Source: Oscillospiraceae bacterium (lineage in GTDB: Bacteria; Bacillota_A; Clostridia; Oscillospirales; Oscillospiraceae). Taken from it: DNA of 6,587 bases. The notes beneath the pieces were generated by a model. The model was not told where the DNA came from. It worked only from the letters and a program-made list of their open reading frames with translations, and ran no database searches. Shown here in pieces: positions 1 to 6,535 of the stretch. The first letter of the stretch is position 1. Each line of letters starts with the position of its first letter. The stretch covers positions 1 through 6,587 of the forward strand of contig JAEDOK010000094.1 in assembly GCA_016302005.1 (NCBI GenBank). Direction: 5' to 3'. The translations under genes and the position numbers were made by a program.

Positions 1-155
1 TTTCGCGATGCTTACCTTATCATCGCGAAAATGCAACGCCGGAACGGCGTTGAAGACCGATTGAAATGAATATTTTAATCGGTTTTCAGTATTAGATCGC
101 CGATGATTTTGCGGAAATACGCTTTCTTCGGTAAAGCAGAGGAGCAGTGTGCCAT
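1..155. other. Gene-free stretch with four consecutive short hairpins
   Basis: No coding region is supported here. Four potential stem-loops follow one another. The first is a perfect 10-bp stem (1-10 with 21-30, TTTCGCGATG/CATCGCGAAA) around a 10-base loop. The second is a perfect 7-bp stem (34-40 with 46-52, CAACGCC/GGCGTTG) with a 5-base loop. The third is a 14-bp stem with two G-T pairs (53-66 with 73-86). The fourth is a small stem (121-126 with 131-137, one bulge) capped by a C(TTCG)G tetraloop. The stretch lies downstream of the minus-strand small-gene unit, so it could be its 3' untranslated region, a convergent terminator zone, or part of a structured RNA that begins before the window. 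The stems are seen in the sequence; any role is inference. Confidence 0.5.
53..86 (+). terminator. Possible rho-independent terminator, plus direction
   Basis: A 14-bp stem (53-66 pairing with 73-86, two G-T pairs) with a six-base loop ends in a TTTT run at 83-86 on the plus strand. Core arms are ACCGATT and AATCGGT. It would terminate something entering from the left edge of the window. The stem is only moderately GC-rich and the T run is short and partly inside the stem, so this is tentative. Confidence 0.3.
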
Positions 156-428
156 TTATAAGTCGGTCAGGTCTGCGGCGGGAATGTCGTTTTCTAAATT
201 GTCGTGCGCAAGATCATTGTCGATCACCGGATAGACCGGGGAGATCGGTTTCTCGCAGTGCGGCGTGGAATGATAGACCTTCTGCGAGGGAGCTTCAGTT
301 CCCGCGATGATCGGTCTGGCAGGCTTCTTGCTGTGCTTTGCTTTTCCTTGAAGCTCCGGTACGGGTGGGAACTCGTTATTCTGCTTCTGACTGCTGATCT
401 CCGGGCGCTTCATACCCTGTTTCGCCAT
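156..428 (-). CDS. Small proline-rich hypothetical protein (90 aa)
   Basis: This encodes a 90-residue protein of unknown function. It begins MAKQGMKRP, contains about 12 prolines, has a lysine-rich first half (around residues 29-39) and an acidic tail (residues 70-90, seven D/E). It has one cysteine (58) and no signal peptide or membrane segment. The composition suggests a mostly disordered cytoplasmic protein. The start is supported by an AAGGTG ribosome binding site a few bases upstream, inside the 15-base gap after the preceding small gene, so the two are almost certainly cotranscribed. From memory, similar short proteins occur as conserved hypotheticals in Clostridia, often beside a protein like its neighbour, but I cannot verify this here. 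I assign no function. Confidence 0.7.
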   Translation of the reverse strand: MAKQGMKRPEISSQKQNNEFPPVPELQGKAKHSKKPARPIIAGTEAPSQKVYHSTPHCEKPISPVYPVIDNDLAHDNLENDIPAADLTDL

Positions 429-443
429 AAAAACACCTTCGCC

Positions 444-650
444 TTAGCTTGTCCCGTGAATCCTCGGATACACGCCGTGCTCAGCGATACCGGAGACCAA
501 CTGCTGCATTTCGCGTTTGGAATGGACATGGTGCGCCTGCTCCAAAACGGATTGCTTTTCCGTTTCCGTCAGAGACTCGAACCTTTTCATAGCTGCCTCA
601 TTTTGCGCTAACGCCATTCCAAAGCCCAATGGCAGCTCCTTTCCTTTCAT
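444..650 (-). CDS. Small helical hypothetical protein (68 aa)
   Basis: This encodes a 68-residue protein of unknown function. The N-terminal LPLGFGMALAQNEAAM stretch (residues 6-21) is followed by two predicted amphipathic helices (about 15-42 and 44-56) rich in E, K and Q, including a SLTETEKQSVLEQAH segment and SKREMQQLV. There is no cysteine, signal peptide or membrane segment, so it is probably cytoplasmic. The start is well supported by a GAGGTGAT ribosome binding site about five bases upstream. It is the first gene of a two-gene unit; its TAA stop lies 15 bases before the next start. I recall this type of protein as a recurrent short hypothetical in Clostridia genomes; that is memory, not a search. 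No toxin-antitoxin or regulator motif is visible. Confidence 0.75.
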   Translation of the reverse strand: MKGKELPLGFGMALAQNEAAMKRFESLTETEKQSVLEQAHHVHSKREMQQLVSGIAEHGVYPRIHGTS

Positions 651-708
651 ACGATCACCTCAGGGATAGTATGTGCAGAAGGGGAGAAGGCATACCGATT
701 TTCTGCGC

Positions 709-1230
709 TCAGCGCGGGAGCGTTACCGTGATCAGGACGGAATGTCCGTCGGGGCTTGAAGCGGCAATTTTTCCCTTATGCGCCTGTATGATTGCTCTGG
801 CGATAGATAAGCCGAGACCGTAGCCGCCTGTCTGTGAGCTTCGGGAGCGGTCGCCTCGATAGAAACGGTCAAATAGCTGCGATAGCTGCGCCGCGTCGAT
901 CGGCGCAGAGGAATTTTCTACGGTTAAACGGACAAGCTTTCCGCTATGCGATAGGCTCAGCGTGATATGACCGCCGTCATCGGAATATTTCAGTGCGTTG
1001 TCCAGCAGGATCGTTACCAGCTGTGTCAACGCTTTTTCATCGCCGCAAACCGAGAGCATCGGCTCGACGGACAGCGCCAGAGACTTATTCTGCTGCTTTG
1101 CCCGTGCGAGGAAGGAGTGCGCCGTCTCCTCGACCATGTCGGAAAACGGGAAGGTGAGCATTTGCAGGGGAGCCTGCTCTTCCATGCGAGAAAGAGAGAT
1201 CAGGTCACAGGTCAGCGTTGCGATTGCGGG
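709..1230 (-). pseudogene. Sensor histidine kinase, C-terminal fragment only
   Basis: This is the C-terminal part of a membrane sensor kinase, which would phosphorylate a partner response regulator. What remains is the end of the second dimerisation helix (LTCDLISLSRMEEQ) followed by a complete HATPase_c domain. That domain shows the N box (LLDNALKYS), the F box (FDRFYRGDRSRS), the G2 box (GGYGLGLSIA) and the final beta strand ending LPR before TGA. The usual DxGxG is replaced by VENSSAPI, a variant I recall from Bacillota kinases. The sensor, transmembrane and HAMP regions and the phospho-accepting histidine are all absent. Homology stops near 1212-1225, where the sequence becomes that of a different protein on the opposite strand. 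A formal ATG at 1266 lies in the foreign sequence and has no meaning for the kinase. No response regulator gene is present. The fragment cannot signal by itself. Confidence 0.85.
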
Positions 1231-1235
1231 CGGCA
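1205..1235. other. Head-to-head junction of two beheaded genes
   Basis: Reading right to left, kinase coding sequence is recognisable up to about 1212 (LTCDLI). Reading left to right, beta-helix coding sequence is recognisable from about 1229 (GGSFTINSG). Both genes lack their 5' halves, promoters and starts, and both are cut here. A single deletion spanning the facing 5' ends of two divergent genes explains this without inversion. No insertion sequence, direct repeat or integrase site is visible at the joint. An assembly chimera is the main alternative. The exact base cannot be fixed without the parental sequences. Confidence 0.65.
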
Positions 1236-2473
1236 GCTTTACCATTAACAGCGGCAAGGACGGCATTCATGCCGAGAACGCCGATGACGCCTCCTTAGGC
1301 GGCGTTTACATTGTTGAAGGCAGCTTCAAAATCACAGCGCAGGGAGATGCAATGAGTGCTACGACGGTGCTTCAAATCGAAAACGGAGATTATCAGCTGA
1401 CTTCCGGCGGCGGCAGCGCAAATGCTGCGCCGAAGACAAATATGGGCTTCGGTAGATTCGGCACGCCGATGGAAAGCTCAAATGCTGAGAATACTGACAG
1501 CACGAAGGGCTTGAAAGCAGGCAGTGCACTATGTATCCTTGGGGGAAATTTTGACATAGACGCGGCGGACGATGCGCTGCACAGCAATGGGAGTATTTCA
1601 ATCAGTGGTGGCGAATTGACCTTGCAAACAGGCGACGACGGCGCGCACGCTGACGGGGATCTGATGATCTCCGACGGTACGGTTACCGTAACGCAGAGCT
1701 ACGAGGGCTTGGAGGGGCAGAAGATTGATATCTCAGGCGGCAGCATTGCCGTGACCGCAAGCGATGACGGCTTGAATGCAGCAGGCGGAACAGATGAAAG
1801 CGGCTTCGGCGGCTTCGGCGGCGACCGATTTGCGTCGGATCAAAATACCTATATCTCCATCAGCGGCGGCACATTGCGTATTTCCGCTTCCGGTGACGGC
1901 ATTGATTCCAACGGCAGCATAACGGTCAGCGGCGGCGAGACTTATGTCTTCGGACCCGGCGACAACGGAAATGCCTCGCTGGATTATGCGAGCAATGCGA
2001 CGATCACGGGCGGTGTCTTCCTTGCGGCAGGCAGCTCGGGGATGGCACAGAGCTTCGGCACCGAATCAACACAGGGGGCGATTCTGCTCAGTGTCAGCGC
2101 GCAGCAGGCGGATACGACCGTCACGCTGACGGACAGCAGCGGAAATACGATTGTGTCCTTTACCCCGGAGAAAGCCTATGACTGCGTTCTCCTCAGCACG
2201 CCGCAGTTGAAGCAGGGCGAGACCTACACGCTCACGGCGGGCAGCGCAAACACGACATTTACGATGGACTCTCTGCTCTATGGCACGACCGGCGGTATGG
2301 GCGGTTTCGGCGGACGCCCCGGTGGCATGGGCGGGGGCAACGGAGGCGGTCGCGGCGGTATGGGCGGACGTCCCGATGAAAATGGTGAACCGGTCGGTGG
2401 TATCGGTGAACAACCCACAGACCCGAGCGAGAATTCGGAAGATATGGGCGGCGAACCGGACGATAGTATCTAA
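1226..2473 (+). pseudogene. Carbohydrate-binding beta-helix protein (Cthe_2159-like), 5'-truncated
   Basis: About 415 residues remain of a secreted, Cthe_2159-type 'carbohydrate-binding domain' protein. The family is a pectate-lyase-like beta-helix that binds calcium and plant or cell-surface polysaccharide. Repeated rungs of the form I-S-G-G-x-(6-8)-D-D-G-x-H/N-A are visible, for example at GKDGIHAEN, ISGGELTLQTGDDGAHADG, ISGGSIAVTASDDGLNAAGG and ISGGTLRISASGDGIDSNG. The Asp-rich turns are plausible calcium sites. After the helix comes a small beta domain (about 2080-2270) and a Gly/Met/Arg-rich tail (about 2280-2400) ending in an acidic stretch before TAA. The signal peptide and early rungs are missing. 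The frame stays open leftwards to 998, but that part is antisense kinase sequence without a ribosome binding site. The relatives I recall often sit beside two-component genes, CotH or VTC-domain genes. Confidence 0.85.
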
Positions 2474-2518
2474 GGAACCGCTGAATCCGCAGCAGATTTG
2501 AAACATTAAAAAACCGTC

Positions 2519-2633
2519 CGTAGGGCGCAACGACCTCGGTGCGCCGGTGCAGGAACTACCGATTGTGTACGGATTTGCTCGTCTGTACCGACTGCCGCTT
2601 CGCGAACGGCACGCCGAGTCGTCGTGCCCTACG
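2519..2633. repeat. Palindromic intergenic repeat-type element (REP/MITE-like)
   Basis: Two arms in inverted orientation flank about 60 bases: the left arm at 2519-2546 (begins CGTAGGGC, ends GCGCCG) and the right arm at 2607-2633 (begins CGGCACGCCG, ends GCCCTACG). The arms match imperfectly with a one-base length difference. Each arm also folds alone: GGCGCA (2524-2529) with TGCGCC (2540-2545), and GGCACG (2608-2613) with CGTGCC (2623-2628). The element sits between the ends of two convergent genes, the beta-helix remnant and copA, the usual place for dispersed palindromic repeats, and it may end transcription from both sides. No transposase is present. Whether it is repeated elsewhere in the genome cannot be seen here; 'TAGGGCGC' palindromes of this kind are, from memory, common in Clostridia. 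Confidence 0.6.
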
Positions 2634-2687
2634 AGCTACATGGAGATTTTAGTGTTACAAACTACGATTTGTATTCAAAAATCAGTA

Positions 2688-5210
2688 TTACAATACGGTA
2701 ACGCAGTGCACGGTATAGTCCTCCGCCTCTACGGCGCTTTTGAGAAGTTCGTCGTCGATTGGGGCACTTAGAGTGACTATCGCCGTCCCTTTTTGATAGT
2801 CTGCGACGGCGGATTCGACCTGCGGCAGGGCTTCCAAGGCTTTTTTGACAGCTGCCTCACAGTGACCGCACATCATGCCTTCGATTTGAAGCTGCTTGCG
2901 TGCGCTTGTGTTCCGGTTTAACAAGGCGGCGTCTAACGAAACGGGTGCGATGCGCCGATGCTGCCTTGCATCGTGCAAGTGAAAGAAATTCAACCGCAGA
3001 GCATTCGTCACCACGCAGAAGCTCGATAAGCTCATGGCGGCTGCGCCGAACATCGGATTCAGCTTCCAACCGAACAGCGGATACCATACGCCTGCAGCCA
3101 AAGGGATCCCGATGACATTATAGAAAAATGCCCAAAACAGATTTTCGTGAATGTTTCGCAGCGTTGCACGGCTCAGACGAATCGCGGCGGGTACATCACG
3201 GAGCGTGCTTTTCATCAGCACGACATCGGCAGCGTCAATGGCGACATCCGTGCCTGCGCCGATGGCGATGCCGATATCGGCGCGCGTCAAAGCGGGTGCG
3301 TCGTTGATGCCGTCGCCGACCATCGCGACCTTGCCGTAGCCTTGCAGCGTGCGAATGACTGCCTCCTTGCCGTCAGGAAGCACGCCGGCAATCACCGCAT
3401 CGACGCCCACTTCTGCCCCGATGGCGTTGGCGGTTTTTTCATTGTCTCCCGTCAGCATAACAACGCGGATTCCCATGTCCTGAAGCTCCTTAACGGCTTG
3501 CGGGCTATCCTCTTTGATGGTATCCGCGACGGCGATGATGCCGAGCAGACGCTTGCCTCGGACAAACAGGAGCGGCGTTTTGCCCTGCGATGCCAGCCGC
3601 TCCGCCTGTAAACGCACCGCCTCCGGTATGGAGACATGTCTGGCGATAAAGCGGAGGCTTCCGCCGAGTAAGGGAGTGCCATTCAGACTTGCGGTAAGAC
3701 CGTTCCCGGGCAGCGCATGAAAGTCCGTGACCTCTGCGGATGAGAGCTTTCGCTCTGCCGCCGCCTGCACAATCGCTTTGGCAAGCGGATGCTCGCTTTT
3801 TTGCTCCAAGGCAAAGGCGGCAGAGAGCAGTTCCTCCTCGGTGCAGCCATCTGCAGGTAAAAGCTCCGTTACATTCGGCTCGCCACGCGTGATTGTTCCG
3901 GTCTTGTCCAGCGCGACGATCTGCACCTTGCCGGTCGTCTCCAACGAGACGGCAGTTTTGAATAGAATCCCGTTCTTCGCGCCGACACCGTTGCCGACCA
4001 TGATCGCAACGGGGGTGGCAAGTCCGAGCGCACAGGGACAGCTGATGACCAAAACGGAGATGCCACGCGCCAGCGCAAAGCTGAACTCTTTGCCGACCAA
4101 AAGCCAGACGAGGGTCGTAATGACGGCAATACCGATCACTACAGGGACAAAAATGCCGGAGACCTTATCAGCAACTTTTGCAATCGGCGCTTTTGTCGCC
4201 GCCGCGTCACTGACCATTTTGATGATCTGTGAAAGGGTCGTATCCTCTCCGACGCGGGTTGCCTCACATTCCAGATAACCGGACTGATTGACCGTCGCGG
4301 CGGAAACAGGGTCACCCTCAGCCTTGTCTACAGGGAGGCTTTCGCCTGTCAGTGCCGCTTCGTTGACCGCGCTGCTGCCGTGCAACACAATGCCGTCTAC
4401 GGGAATGCTCTCACCGGGACGGACAATATACCGATCGCCCTTGCGCACCTGCTCGATGGGAACGGTGACTTCTTTCCCGTCCTTCAGGATTACGGCAGTC
4501 TTCGGCGCGAGCTTCATCAGACTTTTCAGCGCGTCCGTTGTTTTGCCCTTCGCGCGTGCTTCCAGCAGTTTACCGACGGTGATAAGTGTGAGGATCATGG
4601 CGGCGGACTCAAAATAGAACTCGTCCATGTAGCTCATTTCTGCCATCATATCACCCCGAGCCTGTGCCGCTGTCATGGCAAAGAGGGCATAAACGCTCCA
4701 CAGGAAGGACACCATCGAACCGAGAGCAACCAAGGTATCCATATTCGGCGCGCGATGCCATAGGCTTTTAAAACCGCTGATGAAGAACCTCTGATTAATG
4801 ACCATGATGATGCCGGACAGAAGAAGCTGCACCAGCCCAACGGCAACATGATTCTCTTCAAAAAAGTGCGGCAAGGGCAGCCTAAACATATGCCCCATCG
4901 AAAAATACATCAACACGAGAAGGAAACCTACCGAAGCGATCAGACGACGCTTTAGCAGGGGACTCTCCCGATCCTTTAGCGCATCCGCCTCCTGCGGCGC
5001 TGTCTTTTTGGTTCCCTTACGGGAAGCGCCGTAACCCGCAGCCTCCACCGCCGCAATGATTGCTTGCTCAGATGCGGTGCCCTCTACGCCCATAGAGTTG
5101 GTCAGCAGACTGACGGAGCAGTCTGTCACACCCTCGACCGCACGGACCGCTTTTTCCACGCGGGTACTGCACGCAGCGCAGCTCATGCCTGTGACAGTGT
5201 ATTGTTGCAT
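2688..5210 (-). CDS. copA: Cu(I)-exporting P1B-type ATPase CopA
   Basis: This is a complete 840-residue copper-exporting P-type ATPase of the cytoplasmic membrane, using ATP to move Cu(I) out of the cell. In order: an N-terminal heavy-metal-associated domain (GMSCAAC, residues 8-14); TM segments around 89-108, 122-138, 157-178 and 199-215; the actuator TGES (288-291); the TM6 copper site CPC (391-393); the phosphorylated Asp435 in DKTGT; the HP motif (SEHPLA, 472-477); TGDN (587-590); GDGIND (632-637); and the TM7 YN (697-698) and TM8 MxxSS (726-730) copper ligands typical of P1B-1 pumps. After a linker (about 742-771) a second metal-binding domain follows (GMMCGHC, 778-784). All catalytic residues are present. 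The start is fixed by GGAGG seven bases upstream. It lies 13 bases after csoR in the same operon. The C-terminal domain may stand in for a separate CopZ chaperone, since none is encoded nearby. Confidence 0.97.
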   Translation of the reverse strand: MQQYTVTGMSCAACSTRVEKAVRAVEGVTDCSVSLLTNSMGVEGTASEQAIIAAVEAAGYGASRKGTKKTAPQEADALKDRESPLLKRRLIASVGFLLVLMYFSMGHMFRLPLPHFFEENHVAVGLVQLLLSGIIMVINQRFFISGFKSLWHRAPNMDTLVALGSMVSFLWSVYALFAMTAAQARGDMMAEMSYMDEFYFESAAMILTLITVGKLLEARAKGKTTDALKSLMKLAPKTAVILKDGKEVTVPIEQVRKGDRYIVRPGESIPVDGIVLHGSSAVNEAALTGESLPVDKAEGDPVSAATVNQSGYLECEATRVGEDTTLSQIIKMVSDAAATKAPIAKVADKVSGIFVPVVIGIAVITTLVWLLVGKEFSFALARGISVLVISCPCALGLATPVAIMVGNGVGAKNGILFKTAVSLETTGKVQIVALDKTGTITRGEPNVTELLPADGCTEEELLSAAFALEQKSEHPLAKAIVQAAAERKLSSAEVTDFHALPGNGLTASLNGTPLLGGSLRFIARHVSIPEAVRLQAERLASQGKTPLLFVRGKRLLGIIAVADTIKEDSPQAVKELQDMGIRVVMLTGDNEKTANAIGAEVGVDAVIAGVLPDGKEAVIRTLQGYGKVAMVGDGINDAPALTRADIGIAIGAGTDVAIDAADVVLMKSTLRDVPAAIRLSRATLRNIHENLFWAFFYNVIGIPLAAGVWYPLFGWKLNPMFGAAAMSLSSFCVVTNALRLNFFHLHDARQHRRIAPVSLDAALLNRNTSARKQLQIEGMMCGHCEAAVKKALEALPQVESAVADYQKGTAIVTLSAPIDDELLKSAVEAEDYTVHCVTVL

Positions 5211-5223
5211 ATTCTGACCTCCT

Positions 5224-5526
5224 CTATTTCATTAGCTTTTGCAGCGTTGCAACCAGCTCGTCGATGACCTCGTCCTTGCCTGCCCGAACATCATCGACAA
5301 CACAGGTGCGAATATGATTTGCAAGCAGCTCCCGATTAAAAGCGTTAAGCGCCGCGCTGATCGCGGAGGACTGCACGAGAATGTCCGTGCAATAGGCGTT
5401 TCGCTCCAGCATTCCTTTAATGCCGCGCACCTGCCCTTCAATGCGATTTAAACGGTGGATCAAGCTGCGGTATTCCTCGGCTGAGCGCTCTTTGGTCTTT
5501 GCGCAGCAGCAAGCTTCTTTCTCCAT
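5224..5526 (-). CDS. csoR: Copper-sensing repressor CsoR
   Basis: This is a complete 100-residue CsoR/RcnR-family repressor, a cytoplasmic all-alpha DNA-binding protein that releases its operator on binding Cu(I). The signature [13 protein letters not shown] (24-36) starts the core helix. The Cu(I) ligands Cys46, His71 and Cys75 have the same 25- and 4-residue spacing as Cys36-His61-Cys65 of Mycobacterium tuberculosis CsoR. This favours copper over nickel (RcnR) or formaldehyde (FrmR) sensing. An additional N-terminal CCC run (6-8) is not part of the core site. The start is supported by an AAGGAAGG ribosome binding site. It is the first gene of the operon and its stop almost touches the copA ribosome binding site, suggesting coupled translation. 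The promoter upstream carries a matching operator, so autoregulation is expected. Confidence 0.96.
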   Translation of the reverse strand: MEKEACCCAKTKERSAEEYRSLIHRLNRIEGQVRGIKGMLERNAYCTDILVQSSAISAALNAFNRELLANHIRTCVVDDVRAGKDEVIDELVATLQKLMK

Positions 5527-5561
5527 AGCGTTTACCTTCCTTTCTTCTCTTATTCATCCTT

Positions 5562-5590
5562 ATTATATACCCCTTGGGGGTATATGTCAA
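5562..5590 (-). promoter_or_regulatory. csoR-copA promoter, consensus sigma-A type
   Basis: On the minus strand the -35 box is TTGACA (5585-5590) and the -10 box TATAAT (5562-5567), separated by exactly 17 bases. Both hexamers are perfect consensus. Transcription should start near 5555, giving a leader of about 30 bases before csoR. Such a strong promoter fits an operon held down by a repressor. Confidence 0.93.
5565..5585. promoter_or_regulatory. CsoR operator
   Basis: A perfect inverted repeat of ATATACCCC and GGGGTATAT around a three-base centre (TTG) fills the promoter spacer and touches both the -10 and the -35 boxes. It has the TACCCC...GGGGTA form known for CsoR operators in Bacillota, such as the one before B. 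subtilis copZA. Binding of apo-CsoR would block RNA polymerase, and Cu(I) would relieve it. Confidence 0.9.
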
Positions 5591-5624
5591 GCAGAAAAGT
5601 ATAGGAAAGAAATGGACGCGTGGC

Positions 5625-5653
5625 TTGCTTTTTCAGTGTTGGTTTGTTATGAT
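5625..5653 (+). promoter_or_regulatory. Promoter for the mgtC-like gene
   Basis: A -35 box TTGCTT (5625-5630), a 17-base spacer and a -10 box TATGAT (5648-5653) precede the mgtC start by about 48 bases. The start is preceded by a strong AAGGAGG ribosome binding site at 5687-5693. The promoter faces away from the csoR promoter and does not overlap the CsoR operator, so copper control of this gene is not indicated. Confidence 0.7.
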
Positions 5654-5700
5654 AATTAAAAACGCGATCCGGTACCGATACTGAGCAAGGAGGTTGTCCC

Positions 5701-6380
5701 ATGTTTGAGCTGCGTGAGCTGACGCTGCTTTCCGTTTTCTGCGGATTCTTACCGCAATTGTTCTCGGCGGTGCAATCGGAATGGAAAGGGGAATGAAAAA
5801 TCGTCCGGCGGGACTGCTCACCTACATGCTGGTCTGCATCGGTGCATGCATTGTGATGATTACGAATCAATATGCCGTTCAGGTGTTCGGCGCTGGCGAT
5901 CCGGTGCGCATGGCAGCGCAGGTCGTCAGCGGCATCGGCTTTCTCGGAGCGGGGACAATCATTGTCACATCAAGAAATCAGATCAAGGGGCTAACGACTG
6001 CGGCGGGCTTGTGGGCTTCTGCATGTGTCGGTTTAGCAGTTGGCATTGGTTTTTATGAGGTCGCGCTGATCGGCGCGGTGTCGATCTTTGTGGTTTTGAC
6101 GCTTTTGCATTTGTGGGATAGTTACATGCGGCGCAATTGGCGTGCAGTGGAGCTGTATGTCGAATTGTAGCAGGCAGTTTCTCTGGGCGAATTCCTGCAA
6201 GCTGCCCGTGAGGCAGGACTTACGGTTTCCAATTTGCAGATTGAGCGGGAGACAAATCCAAACGGAGTTTATCTCTGCTTCCTTGCAACCTTCCGAGGCC
6301 CGAAGGGCTTAACCCATGCAGATCTTATCACCCGTGTCCGCGCACTTTCCTGCGTGCATATTTCGGAAACAATATCGTAA
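5701..6380 (+). pseudogene. mgtC: MgtC/SapB-family membrane protein, broken by frameshift and TAG
   Basis: MgtC/SapB proteins are inner-membrane proteins linked to growth in low magnesium and, in Salmonella, to control of the F-type ATP synthase. With the lesions corrected, the gene encodes 226 residues, the normal length. Family marks are GMERG (about 27-31), KNRPAGL, Asp67 and Arg70 before AAQVVSGIGFLGAGTI (about 72-87), KGLTTAAGLW (about 96-105), several membrane helices, and a C-terminal ACT-like cytoplasmic domain. The start ATG at 5701 has AAGGAGG six to seven bases upstream, but its frame runs into TGA after 31 codons. One base is missing in the T run 5735-5738; restoring it gives SVFLRILTAIVLGG. 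A second lesion, TAG at 6168-6170, separates the membrane part from the last 69 codons, which stay open to TAA at 6378-6380. An assembly error could explain the indel but less easily the stop. Confidence 0.85.
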
Positions 6381-6474
6381 ATCGCGCTTTTGATATGTAA
6401 AAAGAAGTTTTGCACAATGTTTAAAGCCCTGCCTTTGCGCCAAGCAAAAAAATGCAATTTTTTAAAAATAATAG

Positions 6475-6503
6475 TTGCTTTTTTGAGAAGAGTTTGCTAT
6501 AAT
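6475..6503 (+). promoter_or_regulatory. Promoter of the tRNA-Ala gene
   Basis: The -35 box TTGCTT (6475-6480), 17-base spacer and perfect -10 box TATAAT (6498-6503) place the transcription start near 6510, about 25 bases before the mature tRNA. The short leader contains a GCACT-TG-AGTGC palindrome (6510-6521). The AT-rich stretch before it (about 6440-6480) may act as an UP-type element. It shares the same -35 hexamer as the mgtC promoter. Confidence 0.8.
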
Positions 6504-6535
6504 ACCCTTGCACTTGAGTGCAGGACAATTTGCAT

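Noticed and set aside
1..69. Possible C-terminus of a plus-strand gene, frame 1, 22 codons ending in TGA at 67-69
   Set aside because: The reading (ending RNGVEDRLK) looks protein-like and the 53-86 hairpin could terminate it, but 22 open codons can occur by chance and no family is recognised; the hairpins also suggest non-coding sequence.
204..611. 135-codon plus-strand open frame
   Set aside because: It is antisense to the two small minus-strand genes, which have good ribosome binding sites. The frame has no start signal and protein-like features are lacking.
3727..4278. 183-codon plus-strand open frame inside copA
   Set aside because: It is an antisense shadow of a complete, motif-rich CopA. 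Its Ser/Thr/Ala-rich composition is typical of reverse-strand reading.
5591..5700. Shared copper control of mgtC through the CsoR operator
   Set aside because: The operator lies about 40 bases upstream of the mgtC -35 box and does not overlap that promoter.
5781..6170. Intact 129-residue MgtC-like gene starting at 5781
   Set aside because: That ATG lies inside the conserved GMERG motif and lacks a proper ribosome binding site, while the true start at 5701 has promoter and ribosome binding site and is one base out of frame.
6168..6170. Stop-codon readthrough or TAG recoding in mgtC
   Set aside because: The gene also has a frameshift, csoR uses TAG as a normal terminator, and no recoding element is visible.
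6425..6470. Terminator for mgtC (TTTGC/GCAAA hairpin near A- and T-runs)
   Set aside because: The stem is only five bases and is followed by A rather than T on the plus strand; it is too weak to call.
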